From contig NZ_QTUC01000001.1 of assembly GCF_003386795.1 (NCBI RefSeq), forward strand, positions 682,001-746,000: DNA of 64,000 bases, read 5' to 3'. A program made the position numbers and the translations under genes. The notes beneath the pieces were generated by a model. That model saw only the letters and a list, made by a program, of their open reading frames with translations, searched no databases and was not told where the DNA came from. Positions 10,564-19,425 of this stretch are shown in pieces. Every line of letters begins with the position of its first letter. Position 1 is the stretch's first letter. Source of the stretch: Thermasporomyces composti. GTDB lineage: Bacteria > Actinomycetota > Actinomycetes > Propionibacteriales > Actinopolymorphaceae.

Positions 10564-10598
10564 GTCCATGGGCGGCTTCCATGGGCTATTCCATGGAC
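10564..10598. repeat. CCATGG-containing inverted repeat in a convergent gap
   Basis: GTCCATGG (10564-10571) and CCATGGAC (10591-10598) are inverted arms, and a third CCATGG lies in the loop at 10579-10584. It sits between the convergent DUF3515 and ddl genes, so it may act as a terminator, but three CCATGG copies in 35 bases is odd for that. Confidence 0.5.
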
Positions 10599-10623
10599 TG
10601 AAGGTGGGGCGTCCTCGACTCGT

Positions 10624-11778
10624 TCAGCGAAGGCCCAACGGTCGGCGCAGCGCGAGCTGGACCAACCGGTCGACCAGGCTGGGATAGTCCAGCCCGGAGG
10701 CCGCCCACATCCGGGGGAACATCGAGTACGGCGTGAACCCCGGCATCGTGTTGATCTCGTTGAGCAGCAGGGTGCCGTCCTCGCGGAGGAAGAAGTCGAC
10801 CCGCGCCAGCCCTTCCACCGACAAGGCCTCGAAGGCTCGGATGGCCATGTCCTGGACCTCCTGAGCGACGGACGGCTCGAGGTCCGCCGGCAGGCGTAGG
10901 TCGACGTGGGTCTCGTCGTCGAGGTACTTGGCCTGGAAGTCGTAGAACTCGTACTCGGTGTCGTAGCAGATCTCGGCGACCACGCTCGCCTCAGGCCGGC
11001 CCCCGTCGAGGCTCTCCAGCACGCCACACTCGATCTCGCGGGCGTTCAGGACAGCGGCCTCCACCACGACCTTGGGGTCGTACCGGCGCGCTTCCTCGAC
11101 CGCCTCGGGGAGGTCGGCTCGCTGGCGAACCTTGGTGATGCCGATGCTGGAGCCTCCCCGTGCCGGCTTGACGAACACCGGGTAGCCCAAGGAGTCGACC
11201 GCCTCCTGGCACGCCGCCCGGTCGGTCTCCCATGCGCGACGCGTGATGACGGTGTACGGGGCGACCGGGAAGCCGTTGGCTTGCAAGATGAGCTTCGCGT
11301 AGTGCTTGTCCATCGCCACCGCGCTGGCCAGCACTCCCGCGCCGACGTAGCGGACGCCCGCCATCTCCAGGAGGCCCTGCAGCGTGCCGTCCTCCCCGAA
11401 CGGTCCATGCAGGACCGGGAAGACCACGTCGATGCGGCCGAGGGCGGTCGGACCCGCCGCCGGGTCGAGACAGACGAGCCCTCTCTCGTCGTCGTTGGCC
11501 AGGACGACCGCCGTGCCCTTCTCGTCGACCTCGGGCAGCCTCCCCGCCTGGATCACCAGTCGCTCGGGCTCGTCGCGTTCGAGCACCCACCGCCCGTCGG
11601 TGGTGATCCCGATCGGGACCACGTCGTACTTGTCTCGGTCGAGCGCACGCAGCACGCTGCCCGCCGTGACGCACGACACGGCGTGCTCCGAGCTCCGGCC
11701 GCCGAACACGACCGCCACCCGGGGCTTGCTGCCCGTCGCCCCGTCCCGCGTATCCGGGCTCCGCTCCAACTCACTCAT
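10624..11778 (-). CDS. ddl: D-alanine--D-alanine ligase
   Basis: ATP-grasp enzyme that makes the D-Ala-D-Ala dipeptide for peptidoglycan. The 384-residue protein has RVAVVFGGRSSEHAVS at the N-terminus, the ATP-grasp centre PVFVKPARGGSSIGITKV, and the C-terminal metal-binding LLNEINTMPGFTP. The start MSELER at 11778 is preferred; an ATG six codons upstream has AAGG too close to be useful. It is divergent from the cystathionine gamma-synthase-like gene with 73 bases between. Confidence 0.96.
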   Translation of the reverse strand: MSELERSPDTRDGATGSKPRVAVVFGGRSSEHAVSCVTAGSVLRALDRDKYDVVPIGITTDGRWVLERDEPERLVIQAGRLPEVDEKGTAVVLANDDERGLVCLDPAAGPTALGRIDVVFPVLHGPFGEDGTLQGLLEMAGVRYVGAGVLASAVAMDKHYAKLILQANGFPVAPYTVITRRAWETDRAACQEAVDSLGYPVFVKPARGGSSIGITKVRQRADLPEAVEEARRYDPKVVVEAAVLNAREIECGVLESLDGGRPEASVVAEICYDTEYEFYDFQAKYLDDETHVDLRLPADLEPSVAQEVQDMAIRAFEALSVEGLARVDFFLREDGTLLLNEINTMPGFTPYSMFPRMWAASGLDYPSLVDRLVQLALRRPLGLR

Positions 11779-11851
11779 CGCCCTGACCCTACTCATCCTT
11801 CGAGCCGATCGGCGTCATCGCCGCCAAGTACAGGTCAGCAAGAATCCCGCC

Positions 11852-13006
11852 ATGCCCGATTCCACGCAATCTCTCGCCCTTTCGACACGGAGCGTCACCG
11901 CGGGCCGCCCGCGCCGAGATCCCGACGCACCGCTCAACGCGCCCCTGGTGCTCGCCTCCACCTACGTCGCTGGGGGCACGATGGAGTACGGCCGCTACGG
12001 CAACCCCACGTGGGAGGCGTTCGAGGAGGCCCTTGGCGCACTCGAGAACGGACGGGCCCTCGCCTTCTCGTCGGGCGTCGCCGCCATCGCCACGGTGCTC
12101 GACCTCGTGCCCGTGGGTGGGGTCGTGGTGGCGCCGCGCCACGCGTACCTGGGCACGTTGGGTCAGCTGGCCGATCTCGAGGCATCGGGCCGGATCGCCG
12201 AAGCGAGACTCGTGGACGTGGCAGACACCGACGCCGTCCGTTGCGCGGTCACCGGCGCCGACCTGCTCCTCGTCGAGTCCCCTACGAACCCGGCCCTGGA
12301 GATCGCGGATCTCCCGGCGGTCTGCGCGGCAGGGCGAGCCGAAGGCGCCGTCGTCGTGGTCGACAACACCTTCGCGACCCCGCTGCTGCAACGGCCGATT
12401 GACGTGGGAGCCGACATCGTCGCGCACTCCGTCACGAAGTTCCTGGCCGGACACGGCGACGTGGTGATGGGCGCGCTGGTCACCGCGCCAACCCCTCGAG
12501 GCGATGAGCTGTACGGCAGGCTCGAGGAGCGGCGCAAGCGGTTCGGCGCGATCCCCGGACCGTTCGAGGCCTGGCTCGCGCTCCGGGGCATGCGGACGCT
12601 GCACGTCCGGCTCGAACGGGCCTGCGCCAACGCCGCCGAGCTCGCCGACCGGCTCAGTCGTCATCGCGCGGTGGAGCGCGTGCGCTATCCGGGCCTCCCC
12701 ACTGACCCCGGCCACGCACGCGCCCGGGACCAGATGGACGGCTTCGGCGCCATCATCTCGATCGAGGTCCGGGGCGGCCTCGCCGCGGCAGATCGAGTGA
12801 CGCGCATGACCCGCCTGTGGGTCAACGCGACGAGCTTGGGCGGAGTGGAGTCGACGCTGGAACGGCGCCGGCGCTGGCCCGGCGAGAGCCCGACGATCCC
12901 GGACAATCTCGTCCGCCTGAGCGTCGGCATCGAGGACGTCGACGACCTGTGGGCGGACCTGGACGCCGCGCTCAACGCCGTCGCGGAGGACGCCGGCTCT
13001 ACTTGA
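11852..13006 (+). CDS. Cys/Met-metabolism PLP enzyme (cystathionine gamma-synthase/lyase type)
   Basis: A 384-residue fold-type I PLP enzyme of the transsulfuration family. ALSTRSVTAGRP and NAPLVLASTYVAGG mark the N-terminus; VVDNTFATPLLQRP holds the cofactor-binding Asp, and the Schiff-base lysine is in HSVTKFLAGHGD. SLGGVESTLE near the C-terminus is typical. Whether it acts as synthase, lyase or on another gamma-substituted amino acid cannot be told. The ATG has no ribosome site but an AAGAAT hexamer six bases before it, suggesting a leaderless transcript. Its last 8 bases overlap the end of the convergent plsC. Confidence 0.9.
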   Translation: MPDSTQSLALSTRSVTAGRPRRDPDAPLNAPLVLASTYVAGGTMEYGRYGNPTWEAFEEALGALENGRALAFSSGVAAIATVLDLVPVGGVVVAPRHAYLGTLGQLADLEASGRIAEARLVDVADTDAVRCAVTGADLLLVESPTNPALEIADLPAVCAAGRAEGAVVVVDNTFATPLLQRPIDVGADIVAHSVTKFLAGHGDVVMGALVTAPTPRGDELYGRLEERRKRFGAIPGPFEAWLALRGMRTLHVRLERACANAAELADRLSRHRAVERVRYPGLPTDPGHARARDQMDGFGAIISIEVRGGLAAADRVTRMTRLWVNATSLGGVESTLERRRRWPGESPTIPDNLVRLSVGIEDVDDLWADLDAALNAVAEDAGST

Positions 13007-13751
13007 CTCGGCGCCGCTTGCGTGGGTTCCCGGTCGTGGGCAGGTTGGCCTTGCTGGGGTCGAAAGGCTCGGCGGGTGGAGTCTCCCCTCGCAGTCCGGC
13101 CACCATCGCCGTGAGGGTGCCCATGACGAGAGCCGTGGCCTTCTTGAGCATCGAGGGCGTCATCTCCTGGCCGCGGAATGCCGAGAGGTCGATCGGTGGG
13201 CCGGCGACGATCCGCATGGTCTTCCGGGGTAGCAGCTTGGGCAGCTTGGCGTAAGGCATCAGAACGTCCTGCGCACCCCACTGCGCGACAGGGACGATCT
13301 CACAGCCGGTGCGGAGGGCGGTTCGGACGGCGCCAGTCTTGCCCACCATGGGCCACAGGTTCGGATCCCTGGTGATCGTGCCCTCTGGGTAGACGACGAC
13401 GCACTCGCCGCGCTCCGTGATCGCCTCACAAGCCTCTCGCAGCGCGTCGCCGGCCGTCCGCGATTCACGGCGAACGGGGATCTGCCCTGCCGAGCGCAGG
13501 AACGGGCCCACGAGCGGGATCTCGAACAGCGACGACTTCGCCAGGAAGCGGGGGGCGCGACCGGCGTCGTGCAGAAAGTGCGCGATGGCCAACGGGTCGA
13601 AGTAGGACAGATGGTTGCTGACGACGATGACACCTCCCTCGGCGGGGATGTGTTCGACTCCTCGCCAGTCTCGTTTGGTCAAGACCTGAAGCGCTGGACG
13701 CAGGACGGCCGCGGCGATGTCGTAGCACAGTCCGGTCCTCGGCAAGGGCAC
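12999..13751 (-). CDS. 1-acyl-sn-glycerol-3-phosphate acyltransferase (PlsC family)
   Basis: A 250-residue membrane-associated acyltransferase of phospholipid synthesis. NHLSYFD is the catalytic H-x4-D motif, VVYPEGTITRD the substrate-binding EGT motif, and AGQIPVRRES a further block. A hydrophobic N-terminal segment (about residues 9-20) may anchor it. The GTG at 13751 is chosen because GAGGAGG lies six bases upstream, while in-frame starts at 13772 and 13829 have no ribosome site. The C-terminus is strongly basic (RKRRRVK). It converges on, and overlaps, the PLP enzyme gene. Confidence 0.92.
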   Translation of the reverse strand: MPLPRTGLCYDIAAAVLRPALQVLTKRDWRGVEHIPAEGGVIVVSNHLSYFDPLAIAHFLHDAGRAPRFLAKSSLFEIPLVGPFLRSAGQIPVRRESRTAGDALREACEAITERGECVVVYPEGTITRDPNLWPMVGKTGAVRTALRTGCEIVPVAQWGAQDVLMPYAKLPKLLPRKTMRIVAGPPIDLSAFRGQEMTPSMLKKATALVMGTLTAMVAGLRGETPPAEPFDPSKANLPTTGNPRKRRRVK

Positions 13752-13974
13752 GCTGTCCTCCTCGTCGGCCATCGCCCGCGCGTCAGAGCGCGGGCAGTCG
13801 GCGGGATCGGCGACGTGAGATGTATCCACGCGCTCGTGGTCACAGTCTGGACGACCGGGCAGAGCGCTGCACGAGTGGTCGGCGACACCTCACGCCTCCG
13901 ATGGTTCCCCTCCCGCTCGCTCGTGGTGCACCCGGGCAGCGGAGCTCGGGTTTCCCTCTGGGAAGATCGAGCTG

Positions 13975-14850
13975 ATGTCGGCACGTTCCACCCAGGACCA
14001 CGGCGCGTGGACGGTCGTGGTTCCAGTGAAGTCAGGCGCGGTGGGGAAGTCCAGGCTCGCCTCCTTCGCCGGACCTCACCGCAGCCACCTCGCGCGCGCG
14101 ATGGCGCTGGACACGGTGAGCGCCGCCCTCGCTTGCGCCCGCGTGGCCGAGGTGATCGCGGTGACCCCGGATCCCGACACGGGAGCTCAGCTGTCGGCCC
14201 TCGGTGCCGTCGTGGTGTCGGACGAGCCGGGCCTGGGCCTCAATGCGGCGCTGACGTACGGAGCGAAGCTGGCGCGGGACCGCCGGCCCGGCTGCGCGGT
14301 GGCTGCGATGCTCGCCGACCTGCCCGCTCTCCGTCCAGACCAGCTTGACGTCGCGCTCGAGGCGGCCGAGGCCCACCCCACGGCGTACGTGGCCGACGCG
14401 GCCGGTGTCGGGACCACGCTGTACTGCGCCGGGCCGGACGCGGCGTTCTCTCCCCGCTTCGGCCCCGGGTCACGGGAGGCGCATCGCACGGCGGGGGCGG
14501 TCGAGCTCGACCTCGCCGACATCCCTACGGTCCGCCAGGACGTCGACACGGAGGCGGACCTGCGGGCGGCCGTGCGGCTGGGGGTGGGACCACGCACACG
14601 GGCCGCCCTCGCACCGCTCGAAGGGCTAAGCTCCGTGCTCATGCAGGCGACGGTGCGTTCCTTCGACCCCGAGAGCCGGTCGGGCACCGTGCTCACCGAC
14701 ACCGGCGTCGAGCTCCCCTACGACGCCAGCGCTCTCGTCGGCTCCGGTCTGCGGCACCTTCGGATCGGCCAGCGCGTGGCGCTTCAGATCGAAGGAGAGG
14801 GAGCCGACCAACGGGTCCGCTCCCTCAGCCTCTACACGATGTCCGCTTGA
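13975..14850 (+). CDS. cofC: 2-phospho-L-lactate guanylyltransferase (CofC/FbiD) fused to a cold-shock-like OB domain
   Basis: The first 215 or so residues are a CofC/FbiD nucleotidyltransferase of coenzyme F420 synthesis, which activates phospholactate or phosphoenolpyruvate with GTP: WTVVVPVKSGAVGKSRLA, PGLGLNAAL, and AAMLADLPALRPDQL are family motifs. From residue 223 (MQATVRSFDPESRSGTV) to the end is a 69-residue stretch resembling a cold-shock/OB fold, in the same frame with no stop between. The internal ATG at 14641 has no nearby ribosome site, so I read one fused protein of 291 residues. No other F420 gene lies in the window. Confidence 0.88.
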   Translation: MSARSTQDHGAWTVVVPVKSGAVGKSRLASFAGPHRSHLARAMALDTVSAALACARVAEVIAVTPDPDTGAQLSALGAVVVSDEPGLGLNAALTYGAKLARDRRPGCAVAAMLADLPALRPDQLDVALEAAEAHPTAYVADAAGVGTTLYCAGPDAAFSPRFGPGSREAHRTAGAVELDLADIPTVRQDVDTEADLRAAVRLGVGPRTRAALAPLEGLSSVLMQATVRSFDPESRSGTVLTDTGVELPYDASALVGSGLRHLRIGQRVALQIEGEGADQRVRSLSLYTMSA

Positions 14851-14914
14851 CCGGGTGGGTTCCTCGGGCGCCCGGCTGCCCCAGTACTGGGTGGCCCAGG
14901 CTCGTAGACATGGC

Positions 14915-14948
14915 GAAGGACCGGCCACCCTAGGGTCTCCGGTCCTTC
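14915..14948. terminator. Bidirectional terminator between cofC and HU
   Basis: GAAGGACCGG and CCGGTCCTTC form a perfect 10-bp stem; the loop itself contains the palindrome ACCCTAGGGT, extending the hairpin. It lies in the gap between convergent cofC and the HU gene. A second perfect 12-bp palindrome, CCCAGTACTGGG, is at 14880-14891. Confidence 0.75.
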
Positions 14949-14975
14949 ATCGTCTGCCGTGTGACGACGTCACGC

Positions 14976-15485
14976 TCAGCGCTTGGCCGTGCGGCGGGTC
15001 GTCGTCCGCTTCGTCGCGGCCTTCTTGGCCGTCGCCTTCTTGGCCGTGGCCTTCTTCGCCGTCGTCTTCTTGGCGGTGGTCTTCTTCGCCGTCTCCTTCG
15101 CGGCCTTCTTGGTCGCCCGCTTCGCTGCCGTCCCGGTCGCGGCCTTCTTCGCCCCCGCGGTGGCCTTGGTTGCGGTGGCCTTGGCCGTCGTCAGCTTCGG
15201 CAGCTTCTTCGCGCCGGACACCACCGCCTTCAGCTCAGCGCCAGGTCGGAACTTCGGGACCGACGTCTTCTTGGCCCGCTTGCGCTCTCCCGTGCGTGGG
15301 TTGCGGACCATGCGGGCCGGCCGATCGATCTTCTCGAACGCGCCAAACCCTGTGATGGCGACCTTCTCGCCAGCGGCGACAGCGCGCGTGATGACGTCGA
15401 TGACCGACTCAAGCGCGTGCTGCGCTTCCTTCTTGTTGCCGTCGAAGCGCGTCGCGAGCACCTCGACCAACTGAGACTTGTTCAC
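14976..15485 (-). CDS. HU family DNA-binding protein with lysine-rich tail
   Basis: A 169-residue nucleoid protein. Residues 1-90 are a normal HU domain (MNKSQLVEVLATRF, ITGFGAFEKIDRPARMVRNPRTGE, the DNA-binding beta-arm). The remainder is a histone H1-like tail of repeated KKA, KKT and KRT units, as in mycobacterial HupB and Streptomyces HupS, which compacts DNA and may be acetylated. The start is GTG with GGAGGG five bases upstream. A good promoter is seen at 15540-15568. It converges on cofC. Confidence 0.96.
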   Translation of the reverse strand: MNKSQLVEVLATRFDGNKKEAQHALESVIDVITRAVAAGEKVAITGFGAFEKIDRPARMVRNPRTGERKRAKKTSVPKFRPGAELKAVVSGAKKLPKLTTAKATATKATAGAKKAATGTAAKRATKKAAKETAKKTTAKKTTAKKATAKKATAKKAATKRTTTRRTAKR

Positions 15486-15539
15486 TGCTTCCCTCCGTGA
15501 ACGGGGTCGTACGAGCGAGCCTGCGCCCGATCCATGCGC

Positions 15540-15568
15540 ACGTTATGGAATCTAGCGCCCGTACTCAA
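15540..15568 (-). promoter_or_regulatory. Promoter of the HU gene
   Basis: On the minus strand TTGAGT (15563-15568), a 17-base spacer and TAACGT (15540-15545) fit a housekeeping sigma promoter. The expected start of transcription is about 48 bases before the HU start codon. Confidence 0.65.
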
Positions 15569-16037
15569 ACATCAGCGAGCGAAGGATCCTTGTGTCGCAC
15601 GTGTTTGCGCCCTCCGACGGGTCTCGCGAAGGCCCCTGACGTGGTTGCCGTGATGGTGGCGGAGACCGACATGAGAGGCCGTAAGCCGCTTGCTGGCATG
15701 GGCGATGACAGCCGCGACAACCGTCGTCGAGCGACGCCCCGCGGACCCGATCCAGCCTCGCCAGCCCGACCAGCGCACCCCCCGACACATCCACGTCCGG
15801 TCGCGAAAACCCCTTATTTCATTGGGTTTCTGCGATGCTTCGCGGGTACGAGCGGGCGGCTTGGCGAAGGTCTTGGAGGGCTGTCCGCGCGCGCCGGCCG
15901 GCCGGAGGCGGCGACGCGGACGACGCCCAGGTCGTGGGCCACGAAGGCCTTGCACGACAACGGTCGAAGGCGTCCGAGACGGTGGGGAGGACGGCAGATC
16001 GAGCCGACGATGAACCGAGGTGAAGTCCGTCACAACA

Positions 16038-16088
16038 CGGGCGTGTCGCGCCTCGCCCGGTCGTCCAGGCGTCAGCGCGACACGCCCG
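16038..16088 (-). terminator. Terminator of leuCD
   Basis: CGGGCGTGTCGCGC and GCGCGACACGCCCG form a perfect 14-bp stem around a 23-base loop, starting 19 bases after the leuD stop codon. No T-run follows. Confidence 0.75.
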
Positions 16089-16106
16089 AAGGTGGTCAGT
16101 CCCGGA

Positions 16107-16718
16107 TCAGCTCCGGATCGGAAGGGTGGTGGGACGCAGCGGCGATCGCCGCGCCTCGTAGGCGGCGATGGCGTCGGCATGGCTGAGCGTGATGCCGATG
16201 TCGTCCAGGCCTTCCATCAGCCGCCAGCGCGTGTAGTCGTCGATGTCGAAGGACTCCCGGATGGCGTCCTCGCCCTCGCCGGCGAGGATCAACCGCTGCT
16301 CCAGGTCCACTGTCACGAGGAGGCTGGGATCCCGCTCGAGCGCCTCCCATAGGCGGTCGACCACCTTCTGGTCCACCACAGCGGCCAGCAGGCCGGCCTT
16401 GCCCGCGTTTCCGCGGAAGATGTCACCGAAGCGCGACGAGATGACGACCCGGAAGCCGTAGTCCTGCAGAGCCCAGACGGCGTGCTCCCGGGACGAGCCG
16501 GTCCCGAAGTCAGGCCCGGCGACCAAGATGGACGCGCCCTGGGACTCGGGGCGGTTCAGGACGAAGTCCGGGTCGCTCCGCCACGCGGCGAACAGGCCGT
16601 CGGCAAAGCCGGTTCGGGTCACCCGCTTCAAGTAGACGGCCGGGATGATCTGGTCGGTGTCGACGTTGGATCGCCGAAGCGGCACGGCCTTGCCGGTGTG
16701 AACGGTGAACTTCTCCAT
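16107..16718 (-). CDS. leuD: 3-isopropylmalate dehydratase, small subunit
   Basis: Swivelling small subunit (203 residues) of isopropylmalate isomerase in leucine synthesis. [20 protein letters not shown] and [17 protein letters not shown] are the conserved substrate-binding segments. It follows leuC by 14 bases with GGAG before the ATG, forming a two-gene leuCD operon that ends at the hairpin 16038-16088. Length and motifs are complete. Confidence 0.97.
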   Translation of the reverse strand: MEKFTVHTGKAVPLRRSNVDTDQIIPAVYLKRVTRTGFADGLFAAWRSDPDFVLNRPESQGASILVAGPDFGTGSSREHAVWALQDYGFRVVISSRFGDIFRGNAGKAGLLAAVVDQKVVDRLWEALERDPSLLVTVDLEQRLILAGEGEDAIRESFDIDDYTRWRLMEGLDDIGITLSHADAIAAYEARRSPLRPTTLPIRS

Positions 16719-16732
16719 CGCAGTGACTCCTG

Positions 16733-18148
16733 TCAGCGCGCGCCAACGGACGGCAGGTCGGCTGGTGAGGCGAGATGGCCGGCCACGGCCGTCGCGGCGG
16801 CCACCAAGGGCGAGACGAGGTGAGTGCGCCCACCCTTACCCTGCCGACCCTCGAAGTTGCGGTTGGAGGTCGAGGCGCTGCGCTCACCAGGAGCGAGCTG
16901 GTCGGGGTTCATGCCCAGGCACATCGAGCAGCCCGCGCCGCGCCACTCGGCGCCAGCTTCCTTGAAGATGACGTCGAGTCCCTCGGCCTCAGCCTGCAAG
17001 CGGACCCGGGCGGAGCCGGGGACCACGAGCATGCGAACGCCTTCGGCGACCTTCCGGCCGCGGATGACCTCCGCGGCCGCACGCAGGTCCTCGATCCGTC
17101 CGTTCGTGCACGAACCGAGGAACACCGTGTCGATGCGGATGTCCCGCATCGGCGTACCCGGCTCCAAGCCCATGTACTCCAGCGCCCGCTCCGCGGCGGC
17201 GCGCTCGGTCGGGTCGCTGAAGTCCGACGGGTCCGGCACCTGACCGCCTAGCGGAACCCCTTGGCCGGGGTTCGTCCCCCACGTGACGAAAGGCGTCATC
17301 GTCGAGGCGTCCAGGCGCACCTCGCGGTCGAACGTCGCGTCGGGATCCGTCACCAGCCCGCGCCAGTAGTCCAGCGCCGCCTCCCAGTCGGCGCCTCGAG
17401 GAGCGTGCGGACGGCCCTCCAGGTAGGCGAAGGTCGTGTCGTCGGGAGCGACCATGCCGGCCTTGGCGCCCCACTCGATGGACATGTTGCAGACGGTCAT
17501 CCGACCTTCCATCGACATGGCGCGGAAGGCCTCGCCGCGATACTCCACGATGTGCCCTTGGCCGCCGCCCGTGCCGACGTGAGCGATGAGCGTCAGCACG
17601 AGGTCTTTCGGCGTGACACCTTCAGGGAGCGTGCCGTCGACGGTCACCGCCATCGTCTTCGGCCGAGCCTGCGGCAGCGTCTGCGTGGCGAGGACGTGCT
17701 CCACCTCGCTTGTGCCGATGCCGAACGCCAGGGCGCCGAAGGCACCGTGGGTCGAGGTGTGGGAGTCACCGCAGACGATCGTCATGCCGGGCTGCGTGAG
17801 GCCCAGCTGTGGCCCCACCACGTGGACGATGCCCTGGTCGGCGTCTCCCAGCGGGTGGAGTCGGATTCCGAACTCCTTGCAGTTTCGACGCAACGTCTCG
17901 ACCTGGGTGCGCGAGACCGGGTCCGCGATGGGCTTGTCGATGTCGATCGTGGGGACGTTGTGGTCCTCGGTCGCGATCGTCAGATCGGGACGACGCACTG
18001 TGCGGCCAGCGAGTCGGAGCCCGTCGAAGGCCTGCGGGCTCGTCACCTCGTGAATGAGGTGGAGGTCAATGTAGAGGAGGTCGGGCTCACCGTCGGCGCG
18101 ACGCACGACGTGCTCCTCCCAGACCTTCTCTGCCAGGGTTGTCCCCAT
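16733..18148 (-). CDS. leuC: 3-isopropylmalate dehydratase, large subunit
   Basis: Large [4Fe-4S] subunit (471 residues) of isopropylmalate isomerase. [21 protein letters not shown] is present in part as [12 protein letters not shown], and the cluster cysteines lie in FLGSCTNGR and in [27 protein letters not shown] is the C-terminal signature. The ATG at 18148 follows GGAGGCAGCAA. It is divergent from the IclR-type regulator at 18243, which in Streptomyces (NdgR) and Corynebacterium (LtbR) controls leuCD. Confidence 0.97.
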   Translation of the reverse strand: MGTTLAEKVWEEHVVRRADGEPDLLYIDLHLIHEVTSPQAFDGLRLAGRTVRRPDLTIATEDHNVPTIDIDKPIADPVSRTQVETLRRNCKEFGIRLHPLGDADQGIVHVVGPQLGLTQPGMTIVCGDSHTSTHGAFGALAFGIGTSEVEHVLATQTLPQARPKTMAVTVDGTLPEGVTPKDLVLTLIAHVGTGGGQGHIVEYRGEAFRAMSMEGRMTVCNMSIEWGAKAGMVAPDDTTFAYLEGRPHAPRGADWEAALDYWRGLVTDPDATFDREVRLDASTMTPFVTWGTNPGQGVPLGGQVPDPSDFSDPTERAAAERALEYMGLEPGTPMRDIRIDTVFLGSCTNGRIEDLRAAAEVIRGRKVAEGVRMLVVPGSARVRLQAEAEGLDVIFKEAGAEWRGAGCSMCLGMNPDQLAPGERSASTSNRNFEGRQGKGGRTHLVSPLVAAATAVAGHLASPADLPSVGAR

Positions 18149-18211
18149 TTGCTGCCTCCAGACGGGATGAATTGGCCATCCGGATGCGCCAGATCCGGCA
18201 CCCGGGCTTGC

Positions 18212-18228
18212 GTCTCGCCATCCGAGAC
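18212..18228. promoter_or_regulatory. Candidate NdgR operator in the leuC-ndgR gap
   Basis: GTCTCG-ccatc-CGAGAC is a perfect inverted repeat in the 94-base gap between the divergent leuC and IclR genes, 15 bases before the regulator start codon. A second palindrome, CATCCGGATG, is at 18178-18187. The position suits an operator serving both genes; binding is inferred only. Confidence 0.45.
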
Positions 18229-18242
18229 GTCAATATCGAGTC

Positions 18243-18962
18243 ATGGACAACTCTAGCGGAGTCGGCGTTCTTGACAAGGCAGCGCTGGTTCTCGGAGCTC
18301 TGGAAGCGGGTCCAGCCACCCTCGCTGGTCTCGTCCAGATCACCGGACTGGCTCGACCCACAGCCCACAGGCTGGCGGTCGCACTCGAACACCACCGTCT
18401 GGTCGCCCGAGACATGCAAGGGCGGTTCATTCTCGGCCCACGCCTGGCCGAGCTCGCGGCTGCCGCAGGAGAGGACCGACTGCTCGCCGCGGCCGGGCCG
18501 GTCCTCGCGCGGCTCCGCGACATCACGGGGGAATCGGCCCAGCTGTTCCGGCGGCAGGGCGAGGCGCGGGTCTGTGTCGCGGCGGCGGAACGTCCCACCG
18601 GACTTCGGGACACGATTCCAGTCGGAACCCAACTGACCATGCAGGCTGGCTCCGCGGCGCAGATCCTGCTGGCCTGGGAGGAGCCTGAGCGCCTGCACCG
18701 CGGGCTTCAGGGCGCGAAGTTCACCGCCGCGACGCTCGCCGCCGTGCGGCGTCGAGGGTGGGCCCAGAGCGTCGGCGAGCGCGAACCCGGGGTGGCCTCG
18801 GTCTCCGCGCCCGTCCGGTCGCCGTCGGGAAAGGTCGTGGCCGCCGTCTCGGTGTCCGGGCCGATCGAGCGACTCTCTCGCCAGCCGGGTCGGATGCACG
18901 CACCGGCGGTCATGGCGGCGGCCGAGCGGCTCAGCGAGGCGCTCCGCCGGTCCGCCGACTGA
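18243..18962 (+). CDS. ndgR: IclR family regulator, NdgR/LtbR type
   Basis: A 239-residue transcription factor with an N-terminal winged helix-turn-helix (about residues 10-65: LDKAALVLGALE, LAGLVQITGLARPTAHRLAVALE) and a C-terminal IclR effector domain (about 75-238). Sequence and place, divergent from leuCD and upstream of gltX, match NdgR of Streptomyces, which regulates leucine and other amino acid genes. No ribosome site precedes the ATG, and AATATC lies five bases before it, so the mRNA may be leaderless or nearly so. Effector unknown; leucine or a related metabolite is likely. Confidence 0.9.
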   Translation: MDNSSGVGVLDKAALVLGALEAGPATLAGLVQITGLARPTAHRLAVALEHHRLVARDMQGRFILGPRLAELAAAAGEDRLLAAAGPVLARLRDITGESAQLFRRQGEARVCVAAAERPTGLRDTIPVGTQLTMQAGSAAQILLAWEEPERLHRGLQGAKFTAATLAAVRRRGWAQSVGEREPGVASVSAPVRSPSGKVVAAVSVSGPIERLSRQPGRMHAPAVMAAAERLSEALRRSAD

Positions 18963-18972
18963 GACCTCGCCC

Positions 18973-19011
18973 TGGAGTGGCGCCGTGCCGGGCGACCGGC
19001 CGGCGCCTCCA
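18973..19011 (+). terminator. Terminator after ndgR
   Basis: TGGAG-tg-GCGCCG pairs with CGGCGC-CTCCA (11 bp with a 2-base bulge), beginning 11 bases after the ndgR stop codon. Further right, GATCACGTGATC at 19112-19123 is a perfect 12-bp palindrome of unknown role. Confidence 0.55.
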
Positions 19012-19236
19012 GGCGCAGGGAGGGCTGGTCGAGGGTGGGAGTCCCACGGGGTGTGCCGTCGGCGCCCGGCCCCGCCGCCCGCGCATGGCGCCCGGCCCGT
19101 CACCATCGGCCGATCACGTGATCCATGAAAACGCCTGGCTCGCTGGGGGAACGTCGACACGTGCCCGGATCGGTCGGGCGATCACAACACAGAGGCGGCC
19201 TGGGCACCGCGAGGCGCTCCAGACCGCCAGAAGCCG

Positions 19237-19309
19237 TAGCCCCGACCGGATTCGAACCGGCGCTACCGCCTTGAGAGGGCGGCGTGCTAGGCCGCTACAC
19301 AACGGGGCC
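19237..19309 (-). tRNA. tRNA-Glu (anticodon CTC)
   Basis: A 73-base cloverleaf on the minus strand: acceptor GGCCCCG pairs with CGGGGCT (one G-U), the anticodon loop CTCTCAA lies between CCGCC and GGCGG, and the T arm contains GGTTCGAATCC. The anticodon CTC reads GAG. CCA is not encoded. It lies 45 bases downstream of tRNA-Gln, on the same strand as gltX. Confidence 0.96.
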
Positions 19310-19353
19310 GTGGAGGTGAGCCAACTGTAGCAAGGGTCTTGCCAGCTCGCTCG

Positions 19354-19425
19354 CTGGGGTACTAGGACTCGAACCTAGACTAACGGAGCCAGAATCCGTC
19401 GGGCTGCCAATTACCCCATACCCCA
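19354..19425 (-). tRNA. tRNA-Gln (anticodon CTG)
   Basis: A 72-base cloverleaf on the minus strand: acceptor TGGGGTA pairs with TACCCCA, the anticodon loop TTCTGGC lies between ACGGA and TCCGT, and the T arm contains GGTTCGAGTCC. The anticodon CTG reads CAG. CCA is not encoded. In this lineage it is expected to be charged with Glu by GltX and then amidated by GatCAB. Confidence 0.96.

Larger units (their letters stand above)
15486..16106. other. Intergenic region between HU and leuD
   Basis: About 620 bases with no convincing gene on either strand. It holds the HU promoter at its left end and the leuCD terminator at its right end. In relatives ppk and a mutT-like gene lie near this point; no remains of them are seen. 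The middle (15600-16030) has nothing I can interpret. Confidence 0.5.

Noticed and set aside
15497-16186. Rightward ORF of 229 codons between HU and leuD
   Set aside because: Low-complexity Arg/Pro composition, no ribosome site, and it runs across the HU promoter and the leuCD terminator.
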